Assembly (NCBI RefSeq): GCF_963677565.1
Contig: NZ_OY781981.1
Coordinates: forward strand, 1,116,001-1,180,000
DNA: 64,000 bases
Origin: an uncultured Draconibacterium sp.
GTDB taxonomy: Bacteria; Bacteroidota; Bacteroidia; Bacteroidales; Prolixibacteraceae
Reading direction: 5' to 3'
Each line of letters starts with the position of its first letter. The first letter of the stretch is position 1. Both the position numbers and the translations under genes were made by a program. Shown piece after piece: positions 19,067-26,651 of the stretch. A model generated the notes under the pieces. That model was given only the letters and a program-made list of their open reading frames with translations, was not told the origin of the DNA and made no database searches.

Positions 19067-19508
19067 TCCTTAGCTTTTTATTTTCCTGTTCCAACTTTCT
19101 TACCCTTTCCTTTAGTTCATCTAATGAATAAATCTCCTCCTTTGAGAGAAACTTTTTATTCCATAAATCCACTAATTGTTTTCTAATGATCGGCTCTCCG
19201 ATTGAATCAATCATTATACGACTCGTCGTTTTATTTAACCGGAACTTTCTACTGTATCTTGCATTGCTCTTTAGGTATCGTATTAATCCATGTAGTTTTT
19301 GATTTGCAAATTGTCCCATAAGTCCATCTTTCATATAGAATGATTCCTTAAAGAGACTATGAATATTACTTCCAAAAGTTAGACGATCATAGCTTTTATC
19401 GATGACACATTTAAAGCTACCATTTGGTTCATCAGAATATTTCGCTTCTTTTTTAAGAAAAACAATATTTGAATTCAACAGATCCGATGTTAAGTGGAAA
19501 ATCCGCTT
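19047..19508 (-). pseudogene. C-terminal remnant of an AAA/SMC-like ATPase, 5' end lost to IS21
   Basis: Only the last 153 residues remain. The open frame runs upstream into the IS end (to 19595), but residues before the lysine at 19508 are IS-encoded. The segment IHSLFKESFYMKDGLMGQFA and the later IGEPIIRKQL resemble the C-terminal part of OLD/AbiL-like AAA ATPases, which often pair with an HNH nuclease. The end (about 30 residues) is a coiled coil rich in E, K, R and N. Walker A and B motifs would lie in the missing part. Family assignment is from pattern memory. Confidence 0.6.
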
Positions 19509-19567
19509 AAACTGACCACCTGATTCCGGGCTAATGTGACCACCGTTTCCGGAGTAAATTGACCACC
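19509..19567 (+). repeat. Left terminal inverted repeat of the IS21 element
   Basis: Pairs with 22038-22096; perfect over the outer 46 bp. It contains TGACCACC at 19513, 19537 and 19560. Confidence 0.9.
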
Positions 19568-19632
19568 CCCGATTTTCCCAAAACGAAAAGAACATTTTCA
19601 GTGTTATTTTGAATCAAATTTAACAAAAATAA

Positions 19633-20367
19633 TTACTCTTCTTTTTTACGTTTTCTTCTCATTGATTCACCTCTTAGTTCTATCCTGTTGGATTGATGGA
19701 TTAACCGGTCGAGTATAGCATCGGCAATGGTTTTTTCTCCGATAACAGAATACCAGCCAGCAATAGGTATTTGTGAGGTTACAATCAAAGAACCTATATT
19801 TTGCCTGTCTTCAATAATCTCAAGCAAAGCAAGCCGGTTGGGGTTATCAAGCGGTTGCAGCCCAAAATCGTCGATAATAACCAGGTGTTGGCGCTCTATT
19901 TTAGCCAGTTCTTTCAGGTAAGAACCATCGGCTTTCGCCATTTTTAGTTTCGCAAACATTTTATTGGCATTAAAATACATCACCCTGTACCCCTCGATAC
20001 AAGCCTGGTAGCCCAAAGCTGTTGCCAGGTAGCTTTTCCCTACACCGGTGCTTCCTGTAATCAGTATATTTTCACATTTTTCGATATAATCGCATTCTGC
20101 CAGCCGTAGAATACTGTTCCGGTCAATGTTCCTCATTTCATCGTAAATAATGTTTTCGATTGATGCTTTGTAATGGAACCGGGCGTTTTTAATCCCCCTT
20201 TCAATCTTGCGGTTCTGTCGGTCGTCCCATTCGGCATCAACCAGCATCGATACAAACTGATCTAAAGTGTAATCGTTTGTTTTGCCTGTTTCAATAGCAG
20301 TACGAAAAGCTCCATGCATTCCATAGAGCTTTATCTGCTTCATTTTCGTTAAAGTAGTTTCATTCAT
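19633..20367 (-). CDS. istB: IstB-like ATP-binding transposition helper
   Basis: A 244-residue AAA+ ATPase that regulates target use by IstA in IS21 transposition. Walker A is ITGSTGVGKSYLATALG (about 104-120), Walker B is HLVIIDDFGLQPL, and the sensor region is IGSLIVTSQIP. The C-terminus is basic (RGESMRRKRKKEE). It appears intact and full length, and lies 12 bp after the istA frame. Confidence 0.93.
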   Translation of the reverse strand: MNETTLTKMKQIKLYGMHGAFRTAIETGKTNDYTLDQFVSMLVDAEWDDRQNRKIERGIKNARFHYKASIENIIYDEMRNIDRNSILRLAECDYIEKCENILITGSTGVGKSYLATALGYQACIEGYRVMYFNANKMFAKLKMAKADGSYLKELAKIERQHLVIIDDFGLQPLDNPNRLALLEIIEDRQNIGSLIVTSQIPIAGWYSVIGEKTIADAILDRLIHQSNRIELRGESMRRKRKKEE

Positions 20368-20379
20368 ATAAACCTGTTT

Positions 20380-21924
20380 TTAGTTGTAGTAATGTTTTCC
20401 CCTGATGTTTTGATGCTCGGGAAGTATTTGCTCATTTTGCTCTTCTTCAATTGAATCCAGACCGTTTTCGAGTATTCGCTGGATTATCCGGTAATTTGAT
20501 ATATCGTATTCGAGGGCACGCTTACAGGCATTGATAAGCCGCTGTTTTCCTACTTTCTTTACAAAGGAAAGTACGCCCATACAGCTTTTGTAAGCCTGTT
20601 CGGGATGTTGTTTTTGTTCCAGTATCCTGCAAATCAGTTCTTCAACACTTGGGTCGATGGAAGTTGCCCAGTCGATAAAACGTTGTGGTGTCCAGTCGGT
20701 AACAAACTGGTGGGTGCTTGCCAGGTGCTGTTTTTCAGTTGTGTAGTGATAAGGCTTCAGGTTTCTTCGGTGAGATGCAATCCGGTTGTATTTGTAATAG
20801 ATCTCAACACTGCTGCTTGTAAACAACAGCTTTACTTTTTTACGGATATACTGAAACGGGACACTGTAGTAATGTTTGTCTTTGCCCAAAAGCACATGCC
20901 CGTTCATCATTACTGTTGCAAAAGATTGTTGTTTTATCTCGAAACGGGTAACGGGAAGGGATGATAGTTTTTCCTGCTCATCTTCTTTAAACGACTGGTA
21001 ACGCGAGTATGGCCGCCCGGTGAGTTACTTGTTGTTGTGCTGCTTTAACAGTTCCCAAACACGGCAGTTCATACTTTTGATGCTGGTAAACTCTTCTTGT
21101 TTTATAATGGGGTAAATACGTTGATAAAGTATTTTAACAGCTCCTTCGGCCAATGATTTGTCGCGGGGTTTATAGGCTCTTGCCGGAAGTATGGTCGTTT
21201 CATAATGTTCAGCAAAATCCAGCAATGTTTCGTTTATGGTGGGCTCGTAACGACTGCTTTTGGTTACTGCCGAACGCAGGTTGTCGGGTACTATGGCGGC
21301 AGGAACTCCCCGGAAGTAGTGCAGCGCATTTTCTATTGATGCGATAAAATCTTCTTTTTTCTGACTTGGCGATACCTCGGCGTAGGTATATTGGCTGGCT
21401 CCGAGTATGGCCACAAAAAATTGTAGTTCTTGCACTTCTCCTGTTTCGGGGTCAACGATTTCCAATGTCTTGCCGGCATAGTCCACAAACATCTTGTCGC
21501 CTGCCTTGTGTGTCATGTGCATTACCGGGTTAACCTTTTTACCCCAGCGTTTGTAATACTCGCAAAATTGTGAGCTTTTATACCCGTCGGGATGTTTGGC
21601 GATGTACTGCTGCCACATTGAAAGTTTGGTTACCCCAACCTTTTTCAACTCACGCTCCATGTGAGGAAAGAACGCATACAGGTCTTTCAGCTTGGGCGAC
21701 AACTCGGGTTCTTTATTGCTGATAAACAGTGTTTCCAGTTCAACATCGCTTTTCTGCTTTATAGCCTCGGGTGACAGGTTTAGCATTTGGTACAACGCAA
21801 TGTATTTTTTTACCGTATTGCGCGACAACGAAAGGTAGTTGCTGATAAATAACTTGCTTTTTCCCTGGCAGTGCAGTTGGATTACTTTTCTTACTTTACT
21901 CATGTTTATTAGTTTATTTGCCAT
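20380..21924 (-). pseudogene. istA: IstA transposase with one in-frame stop codon
   Basis: The frame from the ATG at 21924 would give 514 residues but holds TAA at 21025-21027. Translation on both sides is in the same frame and continues as an IS21 transposase: N-terminal HTH (SKLFISNYLSLSRNTVKKYI), a DDE catalytic core with MFVDYAGK and IVPDNLRSAV, then after the stop GRPYSRYQSF, a beta-barrel-like region and a helical tail. The stop falls directly after QHNNK and before LTGRPY. The second half might restart at the ATG pair near 20910. This copy probably cannot transpose on its own. Confidence 0.88.
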
Positions 21925-22037
21925 ATCTCGTGCATTTATTTGTACACGAAATTAGGCCTTCAAAAACATGAAAAAGCCTCTTCGTTTCAGGTGGTCACTT
22001 TGCCCCGGAGAGGGGTGGTCACTTTAAATCGGAATGA

Positions 22038-22096
22038 GGTGGTCAGTTTGCTCCGGAAACGGTGGTCACATTAGCCCGGAATCAGGTGGTCAGTTT
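22038..22096 (-). repeat. Right terminal inverted repeat of the IS21 element
   Basis: Pairs with 19509-19567. GGTGGTCA occurs at 22038, 22061 and 22085 within it, and two further copies lie inside at 21990 and 22014. Confidence 0.9.
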
Positions 22097-22631
22097 GGCC
22101 GGTTTTTCCATCCAGGGTAAGGTTCAGTAATTTTTCTTCCGTATAGTTCATTAAATGGTTCTTGCAACTGGTGAATTGTTTTATTCTCCAAACGGAAACA
22201 ATACCCTTCCTTGATTCAATAAATTTGTCGAAATACTCTAATATGGATTTCTCTTTTGCTGTTCTTTTGGCAGGGTAGTTTAATTCTTCTTTTAGTAATT
22301 CTCTAAATTTTTGGACCGAAGGGTATTCATCCAAGTGTGAGAAAACATTATCAACTGCCGAGGCTTGTTTGCGAAGTGTTGCATTAATGGTTGAAGCACT
22401 GATGCCATCGTTATTAAATGTGTTTTTGCGCTGGTATGAAAAAGGTTTCGCTACTTCCCATAAATCAGAATTAGTTCTAAATCCAATATTATGAAACGAG
22501 CGTTTACCTCCATAACTGACAGCCATAAGAATTGGAACATGTTCAGTAATCTTGGTACCAGTTTCTTTACTTATCCGGGATTCGAGGATAAACTTTACAG
22601 AATATTTTAGTCCATTAAAGGTTGTATTCAT
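22097..22631 (-). pseudogene. Island integrase, N-terminal part only (tyrosine recombinase)
   Basis: About 178 native residues remain from the ATG at 22631. They form an arm-binding-like beta region (FILESRISKETGTKITEHVP, SYGGKRSFHNIGF) and a helical SAM-like core-binding domain (ILEYFDKFIESRKGIVSVWR, FTSCKNHLMNYTEEKLLNL), as in Bacteroidota site-specific recombinases. The catalytic domain with R, H, R and Y is absent; the frame runs into the IS and stops at 22071. The first-frame start at 22676 is less likely than MNTTFNGLKY at 22631. It lies 160 bp from attR and reads away from it, the usual position for an island integrase. Confidence 0.8.
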
Positions 22632-22790
22632 GATTGAGATGTAAATAGGATGTAAAACATACAAATCTACATACAAAAAGGGATTTAATGAAATGTAATC
22701 ACCTGAAATGTAATGAAATTAAAACATTGTTATATAGTTTGTTAAGTGTTGTTTTTGTGCTTGCTTAATTTGGATAATATAATAATAGTG

Positions 22791-22806
22791 TTCCCGCCCC
22801 GGGTAC
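22791..22806 (+). repeat. attR, right direct repeat of the island
   Basis: TTCCCGCCCCGGGTAC, identical to 9199-9214. Only this 3' fragment of the tRNA is present here, so it is not a tRNA gene. Confidence 0.85.
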
Positions 22807-22812
22807 TAAAGG

Positions 22813-22849
22813 GAAGAATTAGAATAATTTTCTGATTCTTCTCTTTTTT
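22813..22849 (+). terminator. Intrinsic terminator, probably the ancestral tRNA-Leu terminator
   Basis: GAAGAAT (22813-22819) pairs with ATTCTTC (22835-22841), followed by TCTTTTTTG. It sits just outside attR, where the tRNA-Leu transcript would have ended before the island arrived. Confidence 0.7.
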
Positions 22850-22942
22850 GTTTTTGTAACTTGTTAATTTTCTTTGCTTTGACAGAAGAAAACTCAATGT
22901 TATACTGGTTCGATGTTTTATTTCTAACTATTTATTTTCAAT

Positions 22943-23216
22943 TCATTTTAACATTCCAACTGCATTAGTATTATCCGGATTTATTTCCAACGATTTTTTG
23001 TTATTCCGTTTCGATTCAATTAAATCATTACTGTAAAAAAAGGGCCTTGGCATAACTATCGTACGTATTGGCTTCATTGGAAAAAGCATTGCCTATCATA
23101 TTTATATTCGTTTCTGTCTCTGCCTTATGTAATTTTTCTATATTAAAAGTTTGATATTAACCGTTTGCAGCCAAATTCCCCAGAAAAATCAATATTAATA
23201 TCAATCCGGTTTTCAT
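22943..23216 (-). pseudogene. Decayed exported-protein gene, signal peptide and TPR-like tail
   Basis: On the minus strand a 19-residue frame at 23157-23216 reads like a signal peptide (MKTGLILILIFLGNLAANG, then stop). Further on, different frames give NAFSNEANTYDSYAKAL and then NKKSLEINPDNTNAVGMLK and a stop at 22943. These resemble the tetratricopeptide-type C-terminus seen in many Bacteroidota serine hydrolases. The parts are in different frames and the middle is missing, so this is a remnant. The rest of 22850-23228 holds nothing else that I recognise. Confidence 0.4.
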
Positions 23217-23228
23217 CAACTAAAAGAA

Positions 23229-23678
23229 TTAAAGTTTGTAGAAAATCTTATTCACCATTTTCCAACCACTTTCAAATTTGTACAAGGAAATATAGTCGAT
23301 GTAAGTAAGTTTGGTTCCAATGTAAAACTCAATTTTAGCCACTGCTGCTGTGCCGGTAATATCGATTGTTTGGAATTTTATAGATACTTTGTTTTCTCCA
23401 GTAAGTGGAAGTTTACCCGCCTCTCGTTTTTTAACTTGTTGAGACTTCCAATCATTAATGTTTAAGTGCCACATTTCATCTCCCTCAGAAATGCCTAATA
23501 AGTGAAAATGTTGATGAAATCCGGAATCAATCTTTTTAGTATCGCCTTCATTCTGAAGCCCTTCAACATAAGCTGTTTGAATCACCTTTTGAATTGCTTC
23601 TTTTTCTTGTTCGATATTTTGAGAAGAAGCATTTAAACACAACACAGATATCACAAATACAAATATCAATTTTTTCAT
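23229..23678 (-). CDS. NTF2-like (lumazine-binding-like) exported protein
   Basis: A 149-residue protein with a signal peptide (1-19) and one SnoaL/NTF2-like domain of the putative lumazine-binding type (EKEAIQKVIQTAYVEGLQNEGD, GFHQHFHLLG, VAKIEFYIGTKLTYIDYISLYKF). Such domains bind small ligands or act as cone-shaped enzymes; no catalytic residue can be named. It begins 9 bp after the serine hydrolase gene ends and is the last gene of the AraC-led operon. Confidence 0.8.
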   Translation of the reverse strand: MKKLIFVFVISVLCLNASSQNIEQEKEAIQKVIQTAYVEGLQNEGDTKKIDSGFHQHFHLLGISEGDEMWHLNINDWKSQQVKKREAGKLPLTGENKVSIKFQTIDITGTAAVAKIEFYIGTKLTYIDYISLYKFESGWKMVNKIFYKL

Positions 23679-23687
23679 TTTTCAATT

Positions 23688-24851
23688 TTATTTTATTAGT
23701 TCATGAATAACATTTACAAGAGCTTGTTCTGAACGATAATCTCCAATATTGGTTGCAAAAACAACCCCTTTTCTTTGTTTCAGATTTATTGACATAGCAG
23801 CACGCATAGTTTGGTCACTCCCCGTATGGCCATAAGTTTTTATGCCACCTACTTCAATAATTTGCCAACCAAGCCCGACACCAATACCATTCAGTAAGGA
23901 GTGGTAGTTTTTAAAAAGGTTCTTAAATGTGTTTTTTGATATTAATTCAGAATCTTCGTCCAACATTTCAATATTTAATCTCAGGTATTTCGTAAAATCC
24001 TCAATCGACAATGACAAGAATCCACAAGGATTAAACAAGTCCGGAGGAATACGTTCATCTGCGCCTAAAGTAATCCCTAATCCATCTGGGTATCGGTACA
24101 TGTGCCTGTTGGGTTGCTTACTGTTATTAAGAAAAGAATACCCAAATTCAGCTGTATGTAATTGCATTGGGAGAAGGAGTTGTTCTTTTACTAAAGCTTC
24201 ATAAGTTTGCCCCGTAATCTTTTCAAGTATGGCAGCTGCAACAACATATCCGGCATTGGAATAATGGTGTTCTCCTCGGGTAAATGCTGAAGGCTGGCTA
24301 AGGTTCCACTCTGAAAACTTTAATCGCTGTTCTTTAATATCTCCAGATAATCTTGGCAGGATTGAATCAAGCCCAAAAACCTCTTCATCAGTCCAGAATT
24401 GTTGTAACCCTGACGTATGGTTTAGCAGTTCCATCATTGTGATTTTTCTGTTATCAGGATGGATTACCAAATTCGGAAAAACATCAATCACCTTTGTATT
24501 CCAGTTCAGCAATCCTTTGTCCACATACACACCGACAAGCAAAGCTGTAAAAGATTTGGTACACGATGCAATTTGAAACTTACTCTTTTTTGTTAACGCA
24601 ACACCATTTTTTGCTTTGTTATTTCCTACAACGGAAGTTTGGATTGAACCATCATTATTGATTACTCCAATAGCCACAGCAGGCAACAGGTAATGCTCTT
24701 TTATTTTTAATGCAAAAGTGTCGAGGATATGATTTTTACCAAGTTTAACAGGAAAATCATCTGTTAAACGTGTAGTCTGTTCCCTCTGATTGCAAGCCAA
24801 TGATATTAAGAAAACTACCAATAGATATAAAGTTGATTTATGCATTATCAT
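23688..24851 (-). CDS. Serine hydrolase of the class C beta-lactamase/DD-peptidase type, lipoprotein
   Basis: A 387-residue lipoprotein (lipobox ending LISLAC at C20). The active-site motifs of the family are all present: SCTK with S96 and K99, YSN in HHYSNAGYV (about 199-201), and HTG in YGHTGSD (about 343-345). Members act on peptides, esters or cell-wall fragments; no evidence for beta-lactam resistance can be drawn. Met3 at 24845 is an equally good start. The gene overlaps the end of the upstream CMD-family gene, so translation is coupled. Confidence 0.85.
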   Translation of the reverse strand: MIMHKSTLYLLVVFLISLACNQREQTTRLTDDFPVKLGKNHILDTFALKIKEHYLLPAVAIGVINNDGSIQTSVVGNNKAKNGVALTKKSKFQIASCTKSFTALLVGVYVDKGLLNWNTKVIDVFPNLVIHPDNRKITMMELLNHTSGLQQFWTDEEVFGLDSILPRLSGDIKEQRLKFSEWNLSQPSAFTRGEHHYSNAGYVVAAAILEKITGQTYEALVKEQLLLPMQLHTAEFGYSFLNNSKQPNRHMYRYPDGLGITLGADERIPPDLFNPCGFLSLSIEDFTKYLRLNIEMLDEDSELISKNTFKNLFKNYHSLLNGIGVGLGWQIIEVGGIKTYGHTGSDQTMRAAMSINLKQRKGVVFATNIGDYRSEQALVNVIHELIK

Positions 24852-25149
24852 AAATTTCGAGTGCGTGTGATAAGAATGTGCTTATACTTTTAAGGCCAGT
24901 AACCGAAAGAGATAAAACGATAGTTTCTTTTATTTCATCTCGGGTTGCTCCCGCCTTTTTTGCCATTGGAACGTGGTATAACACGGCATTAAAATCATCT
25001 GTAACCACTTTCATGCCGATGTAAATTAAGTGTTTTGTTTTCTGGTCTAACGACTTTAAGGCAACAAGAGAATTAATTAGATCTGCGTAAGCCTTCTGAA
25101 CATCAGGAGCTTCTTTTTCGAATAGCTCAAGAGGATTGATTTTATTCAT
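24838..25149 (-). CDS. Carboxymuconolactone decarboxylase/AhpD-like small protein
   Basis: A 103-residue helical protein of the CMD family (LINSLVALKSLDQKTKHLIY, VTDDFNAVLYHVPMAKKAGATRDEI with the conserved H). The usual CxxC of AhpD peroxidase partners is replaced here by DDFN, so thiol peroxidase activity is unlikely. The frame is open 25 codons further upstream, but the start at 25149 is chosen because the family begins there and upstream codons overlap the CPBP gene. It shares a short overlap with the serine hydrolase gene. Confidence 0.8.
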   Translation of the reverse strand: MNKINPLELFEKEAPDVQKAYADLINSLVALKSLDQKTKHLIYIGMKVVTDDFNAVLYHVPMAKKAGATRDEIKETIVLSLSVTGLKSISTFLSHALEIYDNA

Positions 25150-25159
25150 TTTCAAAAAA

Positions 25160-25852
25160 TTAAATATTGGGATAAATAATAAGCAACATTGCAACCTGGA
25201 TTCCATCGTATAGTGCATGGGCAATTACAAGTGGCATAAGACGACGGTATTTAAAAAAGAAAAAACAAGCAACAAGGCTTTTAATTGCAATAGTTACAAT
25301 GCCGTAACTCCCCTGGCTCCAATGTGTTAGTCCTACCAAAATTGAGGTCAGGAATATTACAATTATTGTCCATAATTTGCTATCTGAGAATTTCCAAAGA
25401 CTGGTTAGCATAAAAACACGTATCAGCTCTTCGTAAAGTGCAATTCCAATCCAGAGGACAGGTAAAAACCATAGTATAATTAAGATTGGCTTTTCTCGCA
25501 TGTCCAACATCAATTCTAGTAATTCTTGGTTCGACCTGAATTCAAGAACTCCCATTAATGTCATCCTTTCCAGGTAAAATAAGGCGAAATAGATTACTGT
25601 TAGTACAAGACTCCACATAAAGTCCTTAACAAGGAATCCTGTTCCTGAATTAAAATCTTTTAAAGGTTCTTTTAGAAAATATCTTTTTAACAAAAGCAAA
25701 AGGAATATACAGCCACCTCCAAAAAGCAAAGGATATAGGATAAGTTCCCTCGAAGCAAAACCTGAAGTATCATGATTTCTATGCCAAATCATAATAACAG
25801 ACGGTATAATAACTAAAACAAATAATACGAATAGATTCTTGATTTTTGACAT
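25160..25852 (-). CDS. CPBP-family intramembrane metalloprotease
   Basis: A 230-residue membrane protein with about six transmembrane helices. The CAAX-protease/bacteriocin-processing (Abi) motifs are present: EELIR (E141, E142, R145), a histidine in LVGLTHW (H177), and HALYD (H212, D216). These bind the catalytic metal in the membrane. Such proteins process prenylated or peptide substrates or give self-immunity to bacteriocins. The neighbour upstream is a degenerate copy of the same family. Confidence 0.85.
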   Translation of the reverse strand: MSKIKNLFVLFVLVIIPSVIMIWHRNHDTSGFASRELILYPLLFGGGCIFLLLLLKRYFLKEPLKDFNSGTGFLVKDFMWSLVLTVIYFALFYLERMTLMGVLEFRSNQELLELMLDMREKPILIILWFLPVLWIGIALYEELIRVFMLTSLWKFSDSKLWTIIVIFLTSILVGLTHWSQGSYGIVTIAIKSLVACFFFFKYRRLMPLVIAHALYDGIQVAMLLIIYPNI

Positions 25853-25958
25853 TTCAATTTTGTTTAATTCTTATTTCAAGAATCGGAATAATCGTCAAAA
25901 ATCACTTACTGTCTTATCGGGAAGTAATTATGTTGTTGTGTAAAGTGCAGATAAACAA

Positions 25959-26651
25959 TTAAATGGTAAATGCCCAATATGTAATTAAATCGATGGTTTG
26001 AAATAATACACCCGCAATGAATAAAGGCAAAATACTTCGGTATTTGAAAAAAATATAGTTAGAAAACGATATTAAAATAAACGAACTTATCATTGCAGAA
26101 GGTCCGTTATTCACTTGTAACAAGGCTAAAAGGGAAGCTGTAAAAAATATGGTTGTCCAGGTCCAGATTCTGGTACTATTTAATTCCCAAAGATTGTATA
26201 AAATAAATGATACTGTGAAAACTGTAAAAGCTTCTTCGAACCAGGTAAACGGGCCAAGAATTATTAAAGCATACAGGTAATTGGAAAAAATGCTTTCAAG
26301 AAGATTCGTAATGGCTGTTCTGTCGCGTTCAAACGAAAACCAATTGGCATAGGTAATTTGTTCAACACTTTGAATAAAATAGGAACTGCCCAATAGCAAA
26401 AAGGCCAGAACCAGGTCGTATATAACTTTTCGCTTTGGGGTTAAGAATACCTCAAAATTGTTCTTCAATAAAAATCGATTAGTAAGCAAAACAACTGCTA
26501 ATCCGGCAACACTCAACATCATATAGTATCCAAAAAACTCCTGTATGAGAATTTCGTTTTGGTTAAAAAGAAACTTCTGTACAATGGCAGAAAGGTAAAA
26601 TGGAAGCAGTATTACCAATACAGCAATAATATTTTTACTCCTTTTACTCAT
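25959..26651 (-). CDS. CPBP-like membrane protein lacking the catalytic residues
   Basis: A membrane protein of 230 residues from the ATG at 26651 (MSKRSKNIIAVLV); the frame is open upstream, but that part lies within the AraC gene. Its end aligns with the adjacent CPBP protease (YIFFKYRSILPLFIAGVLFQ against FFFFKYRRLMPLVIAHALYD). The glutamate pair is kept (WFEEAFT) but the arginine is T, the motif-2 histidine is Q (LLALLQV), and the motif-3 H and D are G and Q. It is therefore probably a pseudoprotease. The start overlaps the AraC-regulator stop by 8 bp. Confidence 0.75.
   Translation of the reverse strand: MSKRSKNIIAVLVILLPFYLSAIVQKFLFNQNEILIQEFFGYYMMLSVAGLAVVLLTNRFLLKNNFEVFLTPKRKVIYDLVLAFLLLGSSYFIQSVEQITYANWFSFERDRTAITNLLESIFSNYLYALIILGPFTWFEEAFTVFTVSFILYNLWELNSTRIWTWTTIFFTASLLALLQVNNGPSAMISSFILISFSNYIFFKYRSILPLFIAGVLFQTIDLITYWAFTI

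Larger units (their letters stand above)
19509..22096 (-). mobile_element. IS21-family insertion sequence, about 2.6 kb
   Basis: Bounded by a perfect 46-bp inverted repeat (19509-19554 and 22051-22096), which extends to 59 bp with two mismatches. It encodes an IstA transposase (broken by one stop codon) and an intact IstB helper. TGACCACC recurs three times at the left end and five times at the right, about 23-24 bp apart, as expected for the multiple transposase sites of this family. The family's TG...CA ends would be at 19513 and 22092. No flanking target duplication is visible, and the genes on its two sides are different truncated genes. Confidence 0.9.
9199..22806. mobile_element. Genomic island integrated in tRNA-Leu, about 13.6 kb
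   Basis: The 16-bp sequence TTCCCGCCCCGGGTAC, taken from the T arm and acceptor end of tRNA-Leu, occurs at 9199-9214 and again at 22791-22806. The tRNA stays intact on the left, as is usual for integrase-mediated insertion. A tyrosine-recombinase gene fragment lies next to the right repeat. The interior is visibly more AT-rich in its own genes than the flanks, except within the IS21-like element. Cargo: an HTH-containing orphan, a giant T9SS protein, a nuclease operon. With the integrase truncated the island is probably fixed in place. Confidence 0.85.

Noticed and set aside
19509..19595. Start of the ATPase remnant at the ATG at 19595
   Set aside because: That ATG and the next 29 codons are IS sequence; the native gene begins at the IS border, so the frame is chimeric by chance.
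22071..22096. C-terminal end of the integrase frame (last eight or so residues)
   Set aside because: These codons lie within the IS21 terminal repeat and are not native integrase sequence.
22791..22806. A second tRNA-Leu gene at the island right end
   Set aside because: Only 16 bases of the tRNA 3' part are present; no D arm or anticodon arm precedes them. It is attR.
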